Source: CAZNKO01 sp964573855 (GTDB taxonomy: Bacteria > Patescibacteriota > Patescibacteriia > UBA9934 > GWF2-40-263). From it: DNA of 7,049 bases. The stretch covers positions 1 through 7,049 of the forward strand of contig CAZNKO010000044.1 of the NCBI GenBank assembly GCA_964573855.1, read 5' to 3'. Below are positions 1-6,577 of this stretch, piece by piece. Both the position numbers and the translations under genes were made by a program. The notes under the pieces are model-generated. The model was given only the letters and a program-made list of their open reading frames with translations. It ran no database searches and had not been told where the DNA came from. Position 1 is the stretch's first letter; the number at the start of each line of letters is the position of its first letter.

Positions 1-57
1 GTGGATATGTTCCGAATACCCCGGCAAAAACAACCATGAATCTGGTACGGCGCCTCC
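1..57. other. Left-edge sequence, no supported gene
   Basis: This stretch lies beyond the clpB terminator. Two weak possibilities can be seen. On the plus strand, a reading frame entering from the left edge stops at TGA 37-39 after 12 codons, which would fit a convergent gene sharing the terminator at 58-94. On the minus strand, an ATG at 37-35 opens a frame to the edge (starting MVVFAGVFGTYP), with GGAGG at 57-53, but that is 15 bases from the ATG, too far for a normal ribosome binding site. Both are too short to identify, and I do not choose between them. Confidence 0.2.
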
Positions 58-94
58 AACCAAAAAGACTCCTTGTGGAGTCTTTTTGGTTTTT
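58..94. terminator. Bidirectional rho-independent terminator downstream of clpB
   Basis: A perfect 15-base-pair inverted repeat (58-72 with 77-91) encloses a 4-base loop. The arms carry an A5/T5 run next to GACTCC/GGAGTC, and a T5 run (90-94) follows on the plus strand. On the minus strand the hairpin starts 5 bases after the clpB TGA (99-97), and the T-run falls inside the descending arm. It should stop clpB transcription. The symmetry and the plus-strand T-run suggest it could also stop a plus-strand transcript entering from the left. Confidence 0.85.
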
Positions 95-96
95 AC

Positions 97-2778
97 TCAC
101 GTTGCCGTTGCGGCAAGCTGTTTCTCTCCTTTTGTCGCGATCGTAATCTCTTCGCCTTTGGCCCCGATCGTGACGTGGTCGCCATCCTTGATTTCTGCGG
201 TGATGAGCTTCATGGAAAGGGGATTGAGGATCAAGGTCTGGATCGTGCGCTTCAATGGACGCGCCCCAAAGGATGGATCATAGCCCTTCTTTGCGATGAG
301 TTTTTTTGCTGCCGGGGTCACTCCAACCGTAATATGGCGCTCTTTTGCCAAGCGATCCGTGAGATGAGTGAGCTGCAGCTCGACGATATCTCCCATCTGT
401 TCTTCCGAAAGGGAATGGAAGACGATGACCTCGTCAATGCGGTTCAGGAATTCTGGACGGAATTGTTCACGGAGCAATCCTAGGATTCGGTTGCGGATTT
501 CTTGATCTTTAGTTTCCGTTTCACTTTTCTCACGGAATCCGATTGTAGAGAGTTCTTTGCCGGCTGAGAGGATGACGTCCGAGCCTAAGTTGCTTGTCAT
601 GATGATAATGGTGTTCTTAAAATTCACCTTTCGCCCTTTCGCGTCGGTCAGGTGTCCCTCGTCTAGAATTTGGAGAAGGATGTTGAAGGTGTCTGGATGT
701 GCCTTCTCGATTTCGTCGAACAGGAGCACGCAGTACGGTCGGCGGCGAACAATTTCGGTTAGTTGTCCGCCTTCTTCATATCCAACGTACCCAGGAGGCG
801 ATCCAACGATTTTGGAGACGGCATGACGCTCCATGTATTCGGACATGTCGAGTCGAACGAGAGCGCTTTCGTCGTTAAACATGAATGTGGCAAGCGCGCG
901 GGCGAGCTCGGTTTTTCCAACCCCGGTCGGCCCAAGGAAAATGAACGAACCGATCGGCCGATTAGGCTCCGCGATGCCTGCTCGTGAACGACGAAGGGCA
1001 TTGCTGACCGCAACGATGGCTTCCTCCTGACCCACAACACGTTTGCGAAGCTCATCTTCCATGCGGGCGAGCTTCGAGACCTCGGATTCAAGCATTTTAG
1101 ACACCGGAATATGAGTCCAGCGTGAGACAACACCCGCGACCTCTTCTTCTGCCACGACCTGCTTCAAAATCCCGCGGTCGCGCTGAAGTTTCGTGAGGGC
1201 AGATTCCGCGGCATGCAGCCGGCGCTCTTCGGCCGGGATGCTGCCGTAGCGGATTTTTGCCACGGTTTCAAGGTCGCCGCGGCGTTCGGCCATCTCTGCC
1301 TCGCCACGCAGGCGCTCGATCGTGCTCTTCACCGTCTGGATTTCAGTGATTTTTTCTTTTTCATTTTTCCATCGGCCCTCGAGCGCATCAGCTTTTTCTT
1401 TCAAATTCGCCAGCTGTTTTTCGATTTCTGCCAACCGTTCCTTCGACTCTTTGTCTTCTTCTTTTTCAAGCGCCTTGCGTTCAATCTGTAAACGCATCAC
1501 ATCCCGTTTCATGGTGTCGAGCTCCTCAGGCATGGAATCAATTTCCATGCGAAGTGCCGAGGCCGCTTCATCAATCAGATCTACGGCCTTGTCTGGCAGG
1601 TGCCGGTCGGTGATATAGCGTTGCGAAAGTTCCGCAGCGGCCACGATTGACGGATCGCTGATCCGGACCCCGTGATGGACCTCATACTTTTCTTTAATTC
1701 CACGCAGAATCGCGATGGTGTCCTCAATCGACGGCTCCTCAACCACGATTGGCTGGAAGCGTCGTTCGAATGCCGGATCACGTTCGATATGTTTTTGATA
1801 TTCTTTGAGCGTTGTGGCACCAACGGCCCGNNNNNNNNNNCCGGCCCGAAGTTTTCCGCGCGCCAAGGCGGGTTTGAGCATGTTGGAGGCATCGAGCGAC
1901 CCACCCTCCGTTGTCCCGGCGCCGACCAACGTGTGAAGTTCATCCACGAACAAAATGATTTTTCCGCTCGATTCCTCAATCTCTTTGATCACGGCTTTCA
2001 GACGGTCCTCAAACTCGCCGCGGAACTTTGTCCCGGCAACCATGGAGCCGATGTCAAGCGCCACAATCTCTTTGTCTTTCAAGAGTTCCGGCACATCGCC
2101 TGAAACGATGCGCTGTGCCAACCCCTCCACAATCGCGGTCTTTCCGACCCCAGCCTCGCCGATCAGGACCGGGTTATTTTTTGTGCGGCGAAGCAGAACC
2201 TGCATCACCCGGCGAATTTCGGTGTCCCGCCCAATGATCGGATCAAGCTCGCCCGCCCGCGCTGCGTCCGTCAAATTGCGGCTGTATTTTTCGAGTGCCC
2301 GATACCGTGATTCGGGCTCGGGCGAATCCACCCGCTGTGTGCCGCGGATATCCTTGAGCGCCCGCATCACCGCCTCCTCATTCAATCCAAATTGTCCAAG
2401 GACGCCCCCCACCTGCCGGCTCGTCATGAGCCCAAGGAGAAGGTGCTCGGTTGAAATAAATTCATCTTTAAATTGTTTGGCTTTTTTTCCAGCCTGACCC
2501 AAGACATTTACGGTTTCCGGTGAAAGATACATTTGTCCTAAGCCGCCTTCAGTCCGGGCGCGGGGAAGCGCATCGAGCGCGTCGTCCACGAGGTCACGCA
2601 GTTCGGTCAGGTTCGGCGCGATTTTATTTACAATCGCACTCACGACTCCATCCTCCTGTTCCAAGAGGGAAGCAAGGAGGTGCATGGGTTCGATCGCTTG
2701 CTGTCCGTTCTCAAGCGCGATATTGTGCGCTTGCTGCAGGGCTTCCTGGGATTTTAGGGTAAAGTTATTCGGCAGCAT
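97..2778 (-). CDS. clpB: ATP-dependent chaperone ClpB (Hsp100 disaggregase), contains scaffold gap
   Basis: ClpB is a cytosolic hexameric AAA+ unfoldase that, with DnaK, pulls polypeptides out of aggregates. All domains are visible, numbered on the gapped 893-residue translation. The N-terminal Clp repeat domain spans about 1-145. AAA1 has Walker A GEAGVGKT 207-214, pore loop KFRGEFE 251-257, Walker B IILFVDE 274-280 and arginine finger ERRF 338-341. The ClpB-specific coiled-coil middle domain spans about 405-535, which excludes ClpA and ClpX. AAA2 has GPTGVGKT 616-623, pore loop GYVGYEEGG 663-671, VLLFDE 684-689, FLNRID 778-783 and sensor-2 GAR 838-840. Ten Ns (1831-1840) fall between AAA1 Walker B and the arginine finger and translate as XXXX. 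The flanking bases indicate a false insertion of 18 bases, so the true protein is probably 887 residues. The ATG at 2778 gives the usual family N-terminus; no Shine-Dalgarno precedes it. Expression is probably under HrcA/CIRCE control. Confidence 0.97.
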   Translation of the reverse strand: MLPNNFTLKSQEALQQAHNIALENGQQAIEPMHLLASLLEQEDGVVSAIVNKIAPNLTELRDLVDDALDALPRARTEGGLGQMYLSPETVNVLGQAGKKAKQFKDEFISTEHLLLGLMTSRQVGGVLGQFGLNEEAVMRALKDIRGTQRVDSPEPESRYRALEKYSRNLTDAARAGELDPIIGRDTEIRRVMQVLLRRTKNNPVLIGEAGVGKTAIVEGLAQRIVSGDVPELLKDKEIVALDIGSMVAGTKFRGEFEDRLKAVIKEIEESSGKIILFVDELHTLVGAGTTEGGSLDASNMLKPALARGKLRAXXXXRAVGATTLKEYQKHIERDPAFERRFQPIVVEEPSIEDTIAILRGIKEKYEVHHGVRISDPSIVAAAELSQRYITDRHLPDKAVDLIDEAASALRMEIDSMPEELDTMKRDVMRLQIERKALEKEEDKESKERLAEIEKQLANLKEKADALEGRWKNEKEKITEIQTVKSTIERLRGEAEMAERRGDLETVAKIRYGSIPAEERRLHAAESALTKLQRDRGILKQVVAEEEVAGVVSRWTHIPVSKMLESEVSKLARMEDELRKRVVGQEEAIVAVSNALRRSRAGIAEPNRPIGSFIFLGPTGVGKTELARALATFMFNDESALVRLDMSEYMERHAVSKIVGSPPGYVGYEEGGQLTEIVRRRPYCVLLFDEIEKAHPDTFNILLQILDEGHLTDAKGRKVNFKNTIIIMTSNLGSDVILSAGKELSTIGFREKSETETKDQEIRNRILGLLREQFRPEFLNRIDEVIVFHSLSEEQMGDIVELQLTHLTDRLAKERHITVGVTPAAKKLIAKKGYDPSFGARPLKRTIQTLILNPLSMKLITAEIKDGDHVTIGAKGEEITIATKGEKQLAATAT
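1831..1848. other. Assembly gap (10 N) plus duplicated contig end within clpB
   Basis: Ten Ns occupy 1831-1840. The seven bases before the gap (cggcccg, 1824-1830) reappear just after it (1842-1848), preceded by one stray c at 1841. Removing 1831-1848 restores an uninterrupted codon series reading RGKLRAVGATTL, the normal ClpB sequence at this place. The gap therefore most likely marks two contigs that really overlap by about 7 bases. Because 18 is a multiple of three, the frame is unaffected. Confidence 0.85.
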
Positions 2779-2794
2779 AATCGTTAGTGTTTGT

Positions 2795-2821
2795 TTGGCA
2801 CTCTTCAGTATAGAGTGCTAA
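2795..2821. promoter_or_regulatory. CIRCE operator (HrcA-binding site) upstream of clpB
   Basis: The inverted repeat TTGGCACTC-N9-GAGTGCTAA matches the CIRCE consensus TTAGCACTC-N9-GAGTGCTAA in 17 of 18 arm bases and has the exact 9-base spacer. In clpB orientation it starts inside the promoter spacer, covers the -10 box and extends into the transcribed leader, so bound HrcA would block RNA polymerase. HrcA/CIRCE is the known heat-shock circuit for groE and dnaK operons, and for clpB in some lineages such as mycoplasmas. hrcA itself is not in this window. The right end lies 6 bases from the start codon of the divergent glycosyltransferase gene. Confidence 0.93.
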
Positions 2822-2834
2822 TCCGAAATGTCAA
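2807..2834 (-). promoter_or_regulatory. Sigma-70-type promoter of clpB
   Basis: Reading the minus strand, a perfect -35 box TTGACA (2834-2829) is followed by a 16-base spacer and a -10 box TATACT (2812-2807). The expected start of transcription is near 2800, which leaves a leader of roughly 20 bases before the ATG at 2778. The -10 box lies in the spacer of the CIRCE palindrome. The -35 box overlaps the start codon (2828-2830) of the divergent plus-strand gene. Confidence 0.85.
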
Positions 2835-3637
2835 GCCATGTGACGCGAATCTTTGGGATCGAAATCAGCGGAGCTACAGGAAGGGAAGTTCGTGACCGGA
2901 TCACGGCTTTTTTGCAATCGGACCGACCGCACCGGGTGGCGACCGTGAATCCGGAAATGCTCGTTGCGGCACGTTGGAGCCCCTCCTTCCGCCGAATCCT
3001 CGCGTCTTTTGAGCTGCGCGTGCCGGATGGATCTGGCCTACAGTTCGTCTCACGCTTATTCTACAACATTTCGCTTCCGGAGCGGATTACAGGGAACGAC
3101 GTACTCGAAATAATGTGTGAGACGTGTTCCGGGCAAGGGCAGCGCGTGTTTTTTTTGGGTGGGGAAGAGGGAAGGGCGGCTGGGGCTGCGGACGCCATGC
3201 GCGCGCGGTATCCGACTCTGGAGATCCGGGCGGTGAGTGGGGGGAAAATCGTCAAACGTGATGATCAATGGCACATGGATCCGGCGGTCTTGGAAGAAAT
3301 CCGCAGCTTTCAGCCCGCGGCGATTGCCGTCGCACTCGGACATGAGAAACAAGAGCTCTGGATTCAGGATTTTGTGCCGACCATCCCCTCGCTCCGGCTC
3401 GCGGTCGGGGTGGGCGGGGCCTTCGCGTTCCTCTCTGGCTTTGTCCCGCGGGCTCCGCGTTGGATGCAACAGATCGGTCTTGAGTGGTTCTGGCGATTGT
3501 GTTTCCAGCCAAAACGCTGGCGTCGCGTGCTCAACGCGGTCGTCATCTTTCCGGTTTTGGCTTTTTTGGATAGACTAAGGCCTATATCAGAAGTGGGAGG
3601 TGAGAAGTCAGAGGTTGGAGATGAAAACGGAAAATAA
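2828..3637 (+). CDS. WecG/TagA/CpsF-family (GT26) glycosyltransferase
   Basis: This family transfers an N-acetylmannosamine-type sugar from a UDP donor to undecaprenyl-diphosphate-linked GlcNAc at the inner face of the membrane, in wall teichoic acid, enterobacterial common antigen or capsule synthesis; the actual product here is unknown. Family blocks are in order: VATVNPEM at 37-44, PDGSG at 66-70 with Asp67 matching the proposed catalytic aspartate of TagA, RITGND 86-91, FLGG 109-112, VGGAFAFLSG 195-204 and GLEWFWRL 217-224 followed by PKRWRR. The C-terminal helical part fits the membrane-associating appendage of TagA. The last 19 or so residues, with SEVGGEK/SEVGDEN, are not family-like and are encoded by a 7-base tandem repeat. 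The ATG at 2828 is the first in frame and gives a normal N-terminus, but has no Shine-Dalgarno and sits 6 bases from the CIRCE operator. It is probably first in the plus-strand transcript, 33 bases ahead of gltX. Confidence 0.9.
   Translation: MSSHVTRIFGIEISGATGREVRDRITAFLQSDRPHRVATVNPEMLVAARWSPSFRRILASFELRVPDGSGLQFVSRLFYNISLPERITGNDVLEIMCETCSGQGQRVFFLGGEEGRAAGAADAMRARYPTLEIRAVSGGKIVKRDDQWHMDPAVLEEIRSFQPAAIAVALGHEKQELWIQDFVPTIPSLRLAVGVGGAFAFLSGFVPRAPRWMQQIGLEWFWRLCFQPKRWRRVLNAVVIFPVLAFLDRLRPISEVGGEKSEVGDENGK
3590..3624 (+). repeat. Degenerate heptanucleotide tandem repeat, purine-rich (tract A)
   Basis: Five consecutive 7-base units fit a pattern near GARRTNR, for example gaagtgg at 3590 and gaagtca at 3604. 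Three units make 21 bases, so the translation also repeats every seven residues (SEVGGEK then SEVGDEN). The two 21-base blocks beginning at 3588 and 3609 agree at 16 of 21 positions by eye. The tract lies within the last codons of the glycosyltransferase gene. Confidence 0.7.
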
Positions 3638-3638
3638 C

Positions 3639-3673
3639 CTCATCACCTGTCACGTGTCTCTTGTCACTGTATG
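3639..3673 (+). repeat. Degenerate heptanucleotide tandem repeat, CNTGTCA type (tract B)
   Basis: Four 7-base units in phase resemble CNTGTCA (cctgtca at 3646, cttgtca at 3660), with weaker members at 3639 and 3653. The next register runs into the gltX start codon at 3671-3673. The tract occupies almost the whole gap between the glycosyltransferase stop codon (3635-3637) and gltX and leaves no room for a Shine-Dalgarno sequence. Confidence 0.65.
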
Positions 3674-5095
3674 CAGATCCGCACACGTTTTGCGCCATCG
3701 CCCACCGGCTATCTTCACATCGGCGGCCTCCGCACCGCCCTCTACAATTTTTTGTTTGCGAAAAAACATCGAGGGAAGCTCGTCGTGCGTATTGAAGACA
3801 CAGATCGTTCACGACTGGTTGAGGGGGCGCTTGAGAGTCTTTTGAAGACGCTCAAGACGACGGGGATCATTCCTGACGAGGGCCCATACATTCAATCTGA
3901 ACGTTTGAAGCTGTACCAAAAGCATGCGGGGATGCTTCTGAAGAGCGGCCACGCCTACCATTGTTTTTGTTCTCGGGAGCGTCTTGAAGAGATGCGGAAA
4001 GGCCAAGAGGCGGCGCACCAGTCGCTCAAATACGATCGCGTTTGTCTCCCCCTCGCACCAGAGGAGGTGAAGAAGCGACTCGAAAAACAAGAGCCGCACG
4101 TCGTTCGTCTGAACGTTCCGGACGGAGAAACAAGTTTCGATGATTTGATCCGTGGCAAGATCACCATTTCGAATAGGGAAGTGGATGATCAAGTTCTCCT
4201 CAAGTCCGACGGATTTCCGACGTATCACCTCGCGGTCGTGGTGGATGATCATCTCATGAAAATCACCCACGTCATCCGCGGAGAGGAATGGTTGTCATCG
4301 ACTCCGAAACATCTCATGCTCTATCATGCGTTCGGGTGGGAGGCGCCGGCGTTTGCGCATCTGCCGCTCATTTTGAATCCGGACCGGTCCAAACTCTCCA
4401 AACGCCAGGGCGATGTTGCGGTTGAAGATTATCTTGCGAAAGGGTATCTGCCCGAAGCGCTCGTGAATTTCGTTGCTCTTCTCGGTTGGAACCCGAAGGC
4501 AGACCAGGAGCTGTATTCTTTGAAAGAGCTCACGAATCTTTTTGATCTTGAAAAGGTGAATAAAGCGGGTGCCGTGTTTAATCTCGAGAAACTCCAGTGG
4601 ATGAACGGCCAGTACCTTCGACGTCTCAAACCCAAAGAACTTACGAAGGCATGTGAGCCGTTTCTGAAACAGGCCAGCGTAGACGTTGAGGCCAAGACCC
4701 TTGAAAAAATTTGCGAAGTTGAACGCGAGCGGCTCGTGCTTCTTTCGGACATGCCGAAGAAAGCGCAGACCTATCTCCACCTTCCTTCCTATGAGTCTTC
4801 ACTTCTTGTCTGGAAAAAGGCGAATCGAGAAGATGCCAAAAAGAATCTCGCGAACATGATTACCTTTTTGGAGGGTCAGGGAGCTAGGATTTTTACCAAA
4901 ATTTCATTGCTCGAGGAGGCCATTTCGCGGTATATTAAGGAACAGCAGCTTCAAAACGGCAATGTTTTGTGGCCCATGCGCGTGGCCTTGTCTGGCCGCG
5001 CCGCATCCCCAAGCCCGTTTGAGCTCGCCTGGGTTCTAGGCAGGGAAGAGACCCTGTCCCGCCTCGACAAAGCCTTGAAGCTTCTCTCCGCATGA
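3671..5095 (+). CDS. gltX: Glutamyl-tRNA synthetase
   Basis: This class I aminoacyl-tRNA synthetase charges tRNA-Glu with glutamate in the cytosol. Signatures are the N-terminal RFAPSPTGYLHIGG with the HIGH-type motif HIGG at residues 16-19, the glutamate-binding region RIEDTD 40-45, VIRGEEWLSSTPKH 201-214, and the KMSKS-type loop KLSKR at 241-245. The helical anticodon-binding region fills about 310-474 and ends with the family block around WPMRVALSG 434-442. Length 474 is normal. Cys98, Cys100 and Cys125 stand where the zinc-binding insert of the E. coli enzyme lies; whether zinc is bound here cannot be told. In organisms without GlnRS this enzyme also mischarges tRNA-Gln for amidation; that is possible but not shown here. 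The ATG at 3671 gives the canonical N-terminus, has no Shine-Dalgarno, and follows directly on a heptad repeat. The stop overlaps the next start by 4 bases (ATGA). Confidence 0.98.
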   Translation: MQIRTRFAPSPTGYLHIGGLRTALYNFLFAKKHRGKLVVRIEDTDRSRLVEGALESLLKTLKTTGIIPDEGPYIQSERLKLYQKHAGMLLKSGHAYHCFCSRERLEEMRKGQEAAHQSLKYDRVCLPLAPEEVKKRLEKQEPHVVRLNVPDGETSFDDLIRGKITISNREVDDQVLLKSDGFPTYHLAVVVDDHLMKITHVIRGEEWLSSTPKHLMLYHAFGWEAPAFAHLPLILNPDRSKLSKRQGDVAVEDYLAKGYLPEALVNFVALLGWNPKADQELYSLKELTNLFDLEKVNKAGAVFNLEKLQWMNGQYLRRLKPKELTKACEPFLKQASVDVEAKTLEKICEVERERLVLLSDMPKKAQTYLHLPSYESSLLVWKKANREDAKKNLANMITFLEGQGARIFTKISLLEEAISRYIKEQQLQNGNVLWPMRVALSGRAASPSPFELAWVLGREETLSRLDKALKLLSA

Positions 5096-6360
5096 AGCAC
5101 TACCAACCCTTTCTCTTCGCGATGCTGCTTGTCGCATCCGCCACGCTTGTCGTAGGGCTCGGGTTTGCGTTTGCGGAGGGGGAAGGGGAGCCGTTCCAAA
5201 TCACGGCGATTGAGGACGATTCCGTGGGTGAAGAGATCAACAATCTCAACAAACAGATTTCAAATAAGCGTTCGACCATTGAGACGATCCGCAGGGACAT
5301 TGCGGAATATCGGTCTCGGATCCAGGAAAAACAAAAAGAGGGCATCACCCTTCAAAACGAGCTCGAACTCCTTGGAAACCGAGCAGCCCAGACGGAGCTG
5401 GAACTCCAGGCGGTGGAGGAAGAACAGTCAGCGGTCGGTTCGGAAATCCGCGTCCTCGACTTACGTATCCAGGCGCTCGATCAACAGCTCGCGCGCGAAC
5501 GGGAGAGTATTGCAGCGATCCTTACAAAGCTCGACACGTACGACAATGACCTCACGCTCCAGCTCTTGTTCGGGAATGATTCATTTGCGGAGCTCTTTGA
5601 CCGTCTCCAGGCGCTTGATAATATGACAAGTGATCTTGCCTCGGCGCTCGACCGCGCAAAGTCAGAAAAGCAGCAGGTGACTCTGGCTCGTGCCGAGAAG
5701 GATGCTAAACAGCAGCATCTGAGCGAGCTCGCGCTCCTGCTCGAAGACACGAAGGAGGATTTGCAGTATCAAAGCGAAGCAAAAAACGTTCTTTTGACAC
5801 AGAGTCAGGAATCCGAGGTTGCCTTCCGTCAGCTCCTCGCCGATCTGCGTGAGGAAGAAGCGGCCATCAGCCACCAGATCTTTTTCTTGCAGGGAAAGAT
5901 TGAATCGCGCCTTCTTGCAGACGATGCCTTGGGCGGCAGTTCTATCCTTTCCTGGCCCGTCGAACCGCTCCGTGGTCTTTCTGCCTTGTTCCACGACCCC
6001 AGTTATCCTTTTCGGCATCTTTTTGAACATTCAGGGGCGGATATTCCAACCCGTGCCGGCACACCGGTCCGGGCGGCGGCGCCCGGATACGTGGCTTGGG
6101 CAAGGACGGGGGTTCAATATGGGAATTACGTCATGCTCATCCATGCGGATGGTGTTGCGACTATTTATGCGCACTTATCAAAAATGTCTGTGGCGGCCGA
6201 GGAGTTTGTTGCGAGGGGAGAGGTGATCGGGGCCTCGGGCGGCGTCCCCGGGACACAGGGGGCAGGCCTTTCAACAGGCGCCCACCTACACTTTGAAGTG
6301 CGTAAAGATGGTGTGCCCATGAATCCTTTGGGTTACTTAATTCGACGTGACGATCTATGA
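5092..6360 (+). CDS. Secreted coiled-coil murein hydrolase, M23/LytM peptidase (EnvC/PcsB-like layout)
   Basis: This is a predicted extracytoplasmic zinc endopeptidase that cuts peptidoglycan cross-links during growth or division. A signal peptide is evident: Lys2, a hydrophobic core at about 7-25, and a likely signal peptidase I cut after AFA (28). Residues about 45-275 form long coiled coils, broken by a helical segment near 154-178 (LLFGNDSFAELFDRLQAL) resembling the hinge of EnvC and PcsB, proteins controlled by the FtsEX division complex. The C-terminal M23 domain (about 300-415) holds a full zinc and catalytic set: HxxxD at His313/Asp317, His361 in YAHLS, and HLH at 398-400. It therefore should be an active enzyme, unlike EnvC, whose LytM domain is degenerate. 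The ATG overlaps the gltX stop by 4 bases and the gene's own TGA overlaps the next start in the same way, which implies translational coupling. The FtsX partnership is inference; no ftsEX is present in the window. Confidence 0.92.
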   Translation: MKHYQPFLFAMLLVASATLVVGLGFAFAEGEGEPFQITAIEDDSVGEEINNLNKQISNKRSTIETIRRDIAEYRSRIQEKQKEGITLQNELELLGNRAAQTELELQAVEEEQSAVGSEIRVLDLRIQALDQQLARERESIAAILTKLDTYDNDLTLQLLFGNDSFAELFDRLQALDNMTSDLASALDRAKSEKQQVTLARAEKDAKQQHLSELALLLEDTKEDLQYQSEAKNVLLTQSQESEVAFRQLLADLREEEAAISHQIFFLQGKIESRLLADDALGGSSILSWPVEPLRGLSALFHDPSYPFRHLFEHSGADIPTRAGTPVRAAAPGYVAWARTGVQYGNYVMLIHADGVATIYAHLSKMSVAAEEFVARGEVIGASGGVPGTQGAGLSTGAHLHFEVRKDGVPMNPLGYLIRRDDL

Positions 6361-6575
6361 CGCTTGCCCTTCTCGTGAAAATCATTGGCTGGGTCATGGC
6401 AGGGCTTCCGCTCACGGTTGTGCTTGTGATCAGTGTGTATATGATCGTCGGAGCCTCGAATGACGATGACGCGATTAAAGTCTTAGTCATGCTTGGAATC
6501 TCCATGTTTTTGATCGGGGTCGTAATTTTGGCTCTTGCCTATTTTACGGACGTGCTGTCATTGGTTTCGGTATAA
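6357..6575 (+). CDS. Small two-helix membrane protein of unknown function
   Basis: I do not recognise this 72-residue protein. It is almost entirely hydrophobic, with one probable membrane helix at about 4-32 and a second at about 42-65, joined by a short acidic loop (SNDDDAIK, 34-41). No cysteine, metal-binding motif or signal peptidase site is visible. Its ATG lies within the ATGA overlap with the upstream peptidase stop codon, so translation is probably coupled and the protein may work with the peptidase at the membrane, for example as an anchor or modulator; that role is only inferred from position. The match in base composition with the upstream genes, the precise overlap and the open frame argue for a real gene. 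No terminator is visible after its TAA (6573-6575), and the next reading frame starts 9 bases later. Confidence 0.72.
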   Translation: MTLALLVKIIGWVMAGLPLTVVLVISVYMIVGASNDDDAIKVLVMLGISMFLIGVVILALAYFTDVLSLVSV

Positions 6576-6577
6576 AT

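Noticed and set aside
1955..2497. Open plus-strand frame of 180 codons opposite clpB, with other long antisense frames at 73-483 and 1672-2103
   Set aside because: Their translations show no family resemblance, and they lie wholly inside a strongly conserved gene on the other strand; GC-rich codon use creates such shadow frames.
2809..2814. TATAGA as a plus-strand -10 box for the glycosyltransferase
   Set aside because: No acceptable -35 box lies at 16-18 bases upstream, and the bases are already explained by the CIRCE palindrome; kept only as part of the divergent-control hypothesis.
3056..3512. Minus-strand frames opposite the glycosyltransferase gene
   Set aside because: Arginine/proline-rich shadow translations with no recognisable domain, antisense to a clear GT26 protein.
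3597..3648. Possible hairpin between the two heptad tracts acting as a terminator before gltX
   Set aside because: Only about six consecutive base pairs across a loop of some 40 bases and no T-run follows; it is unlikely to end transcription.
3590..3673. CRISPR-like array in the glycosyltransferase-gltX junction
   Set aside because: The units are only 7 bases, directly adjacent and degenerate, with no spacers and no cas genes nearby.
3809..4780. Minus-strand frames opposite gltX (about 150-160 codons)
   Set aside because: They mirror conserved glutamyl-tRNA synthetase codons and show no independent start signal or domain.
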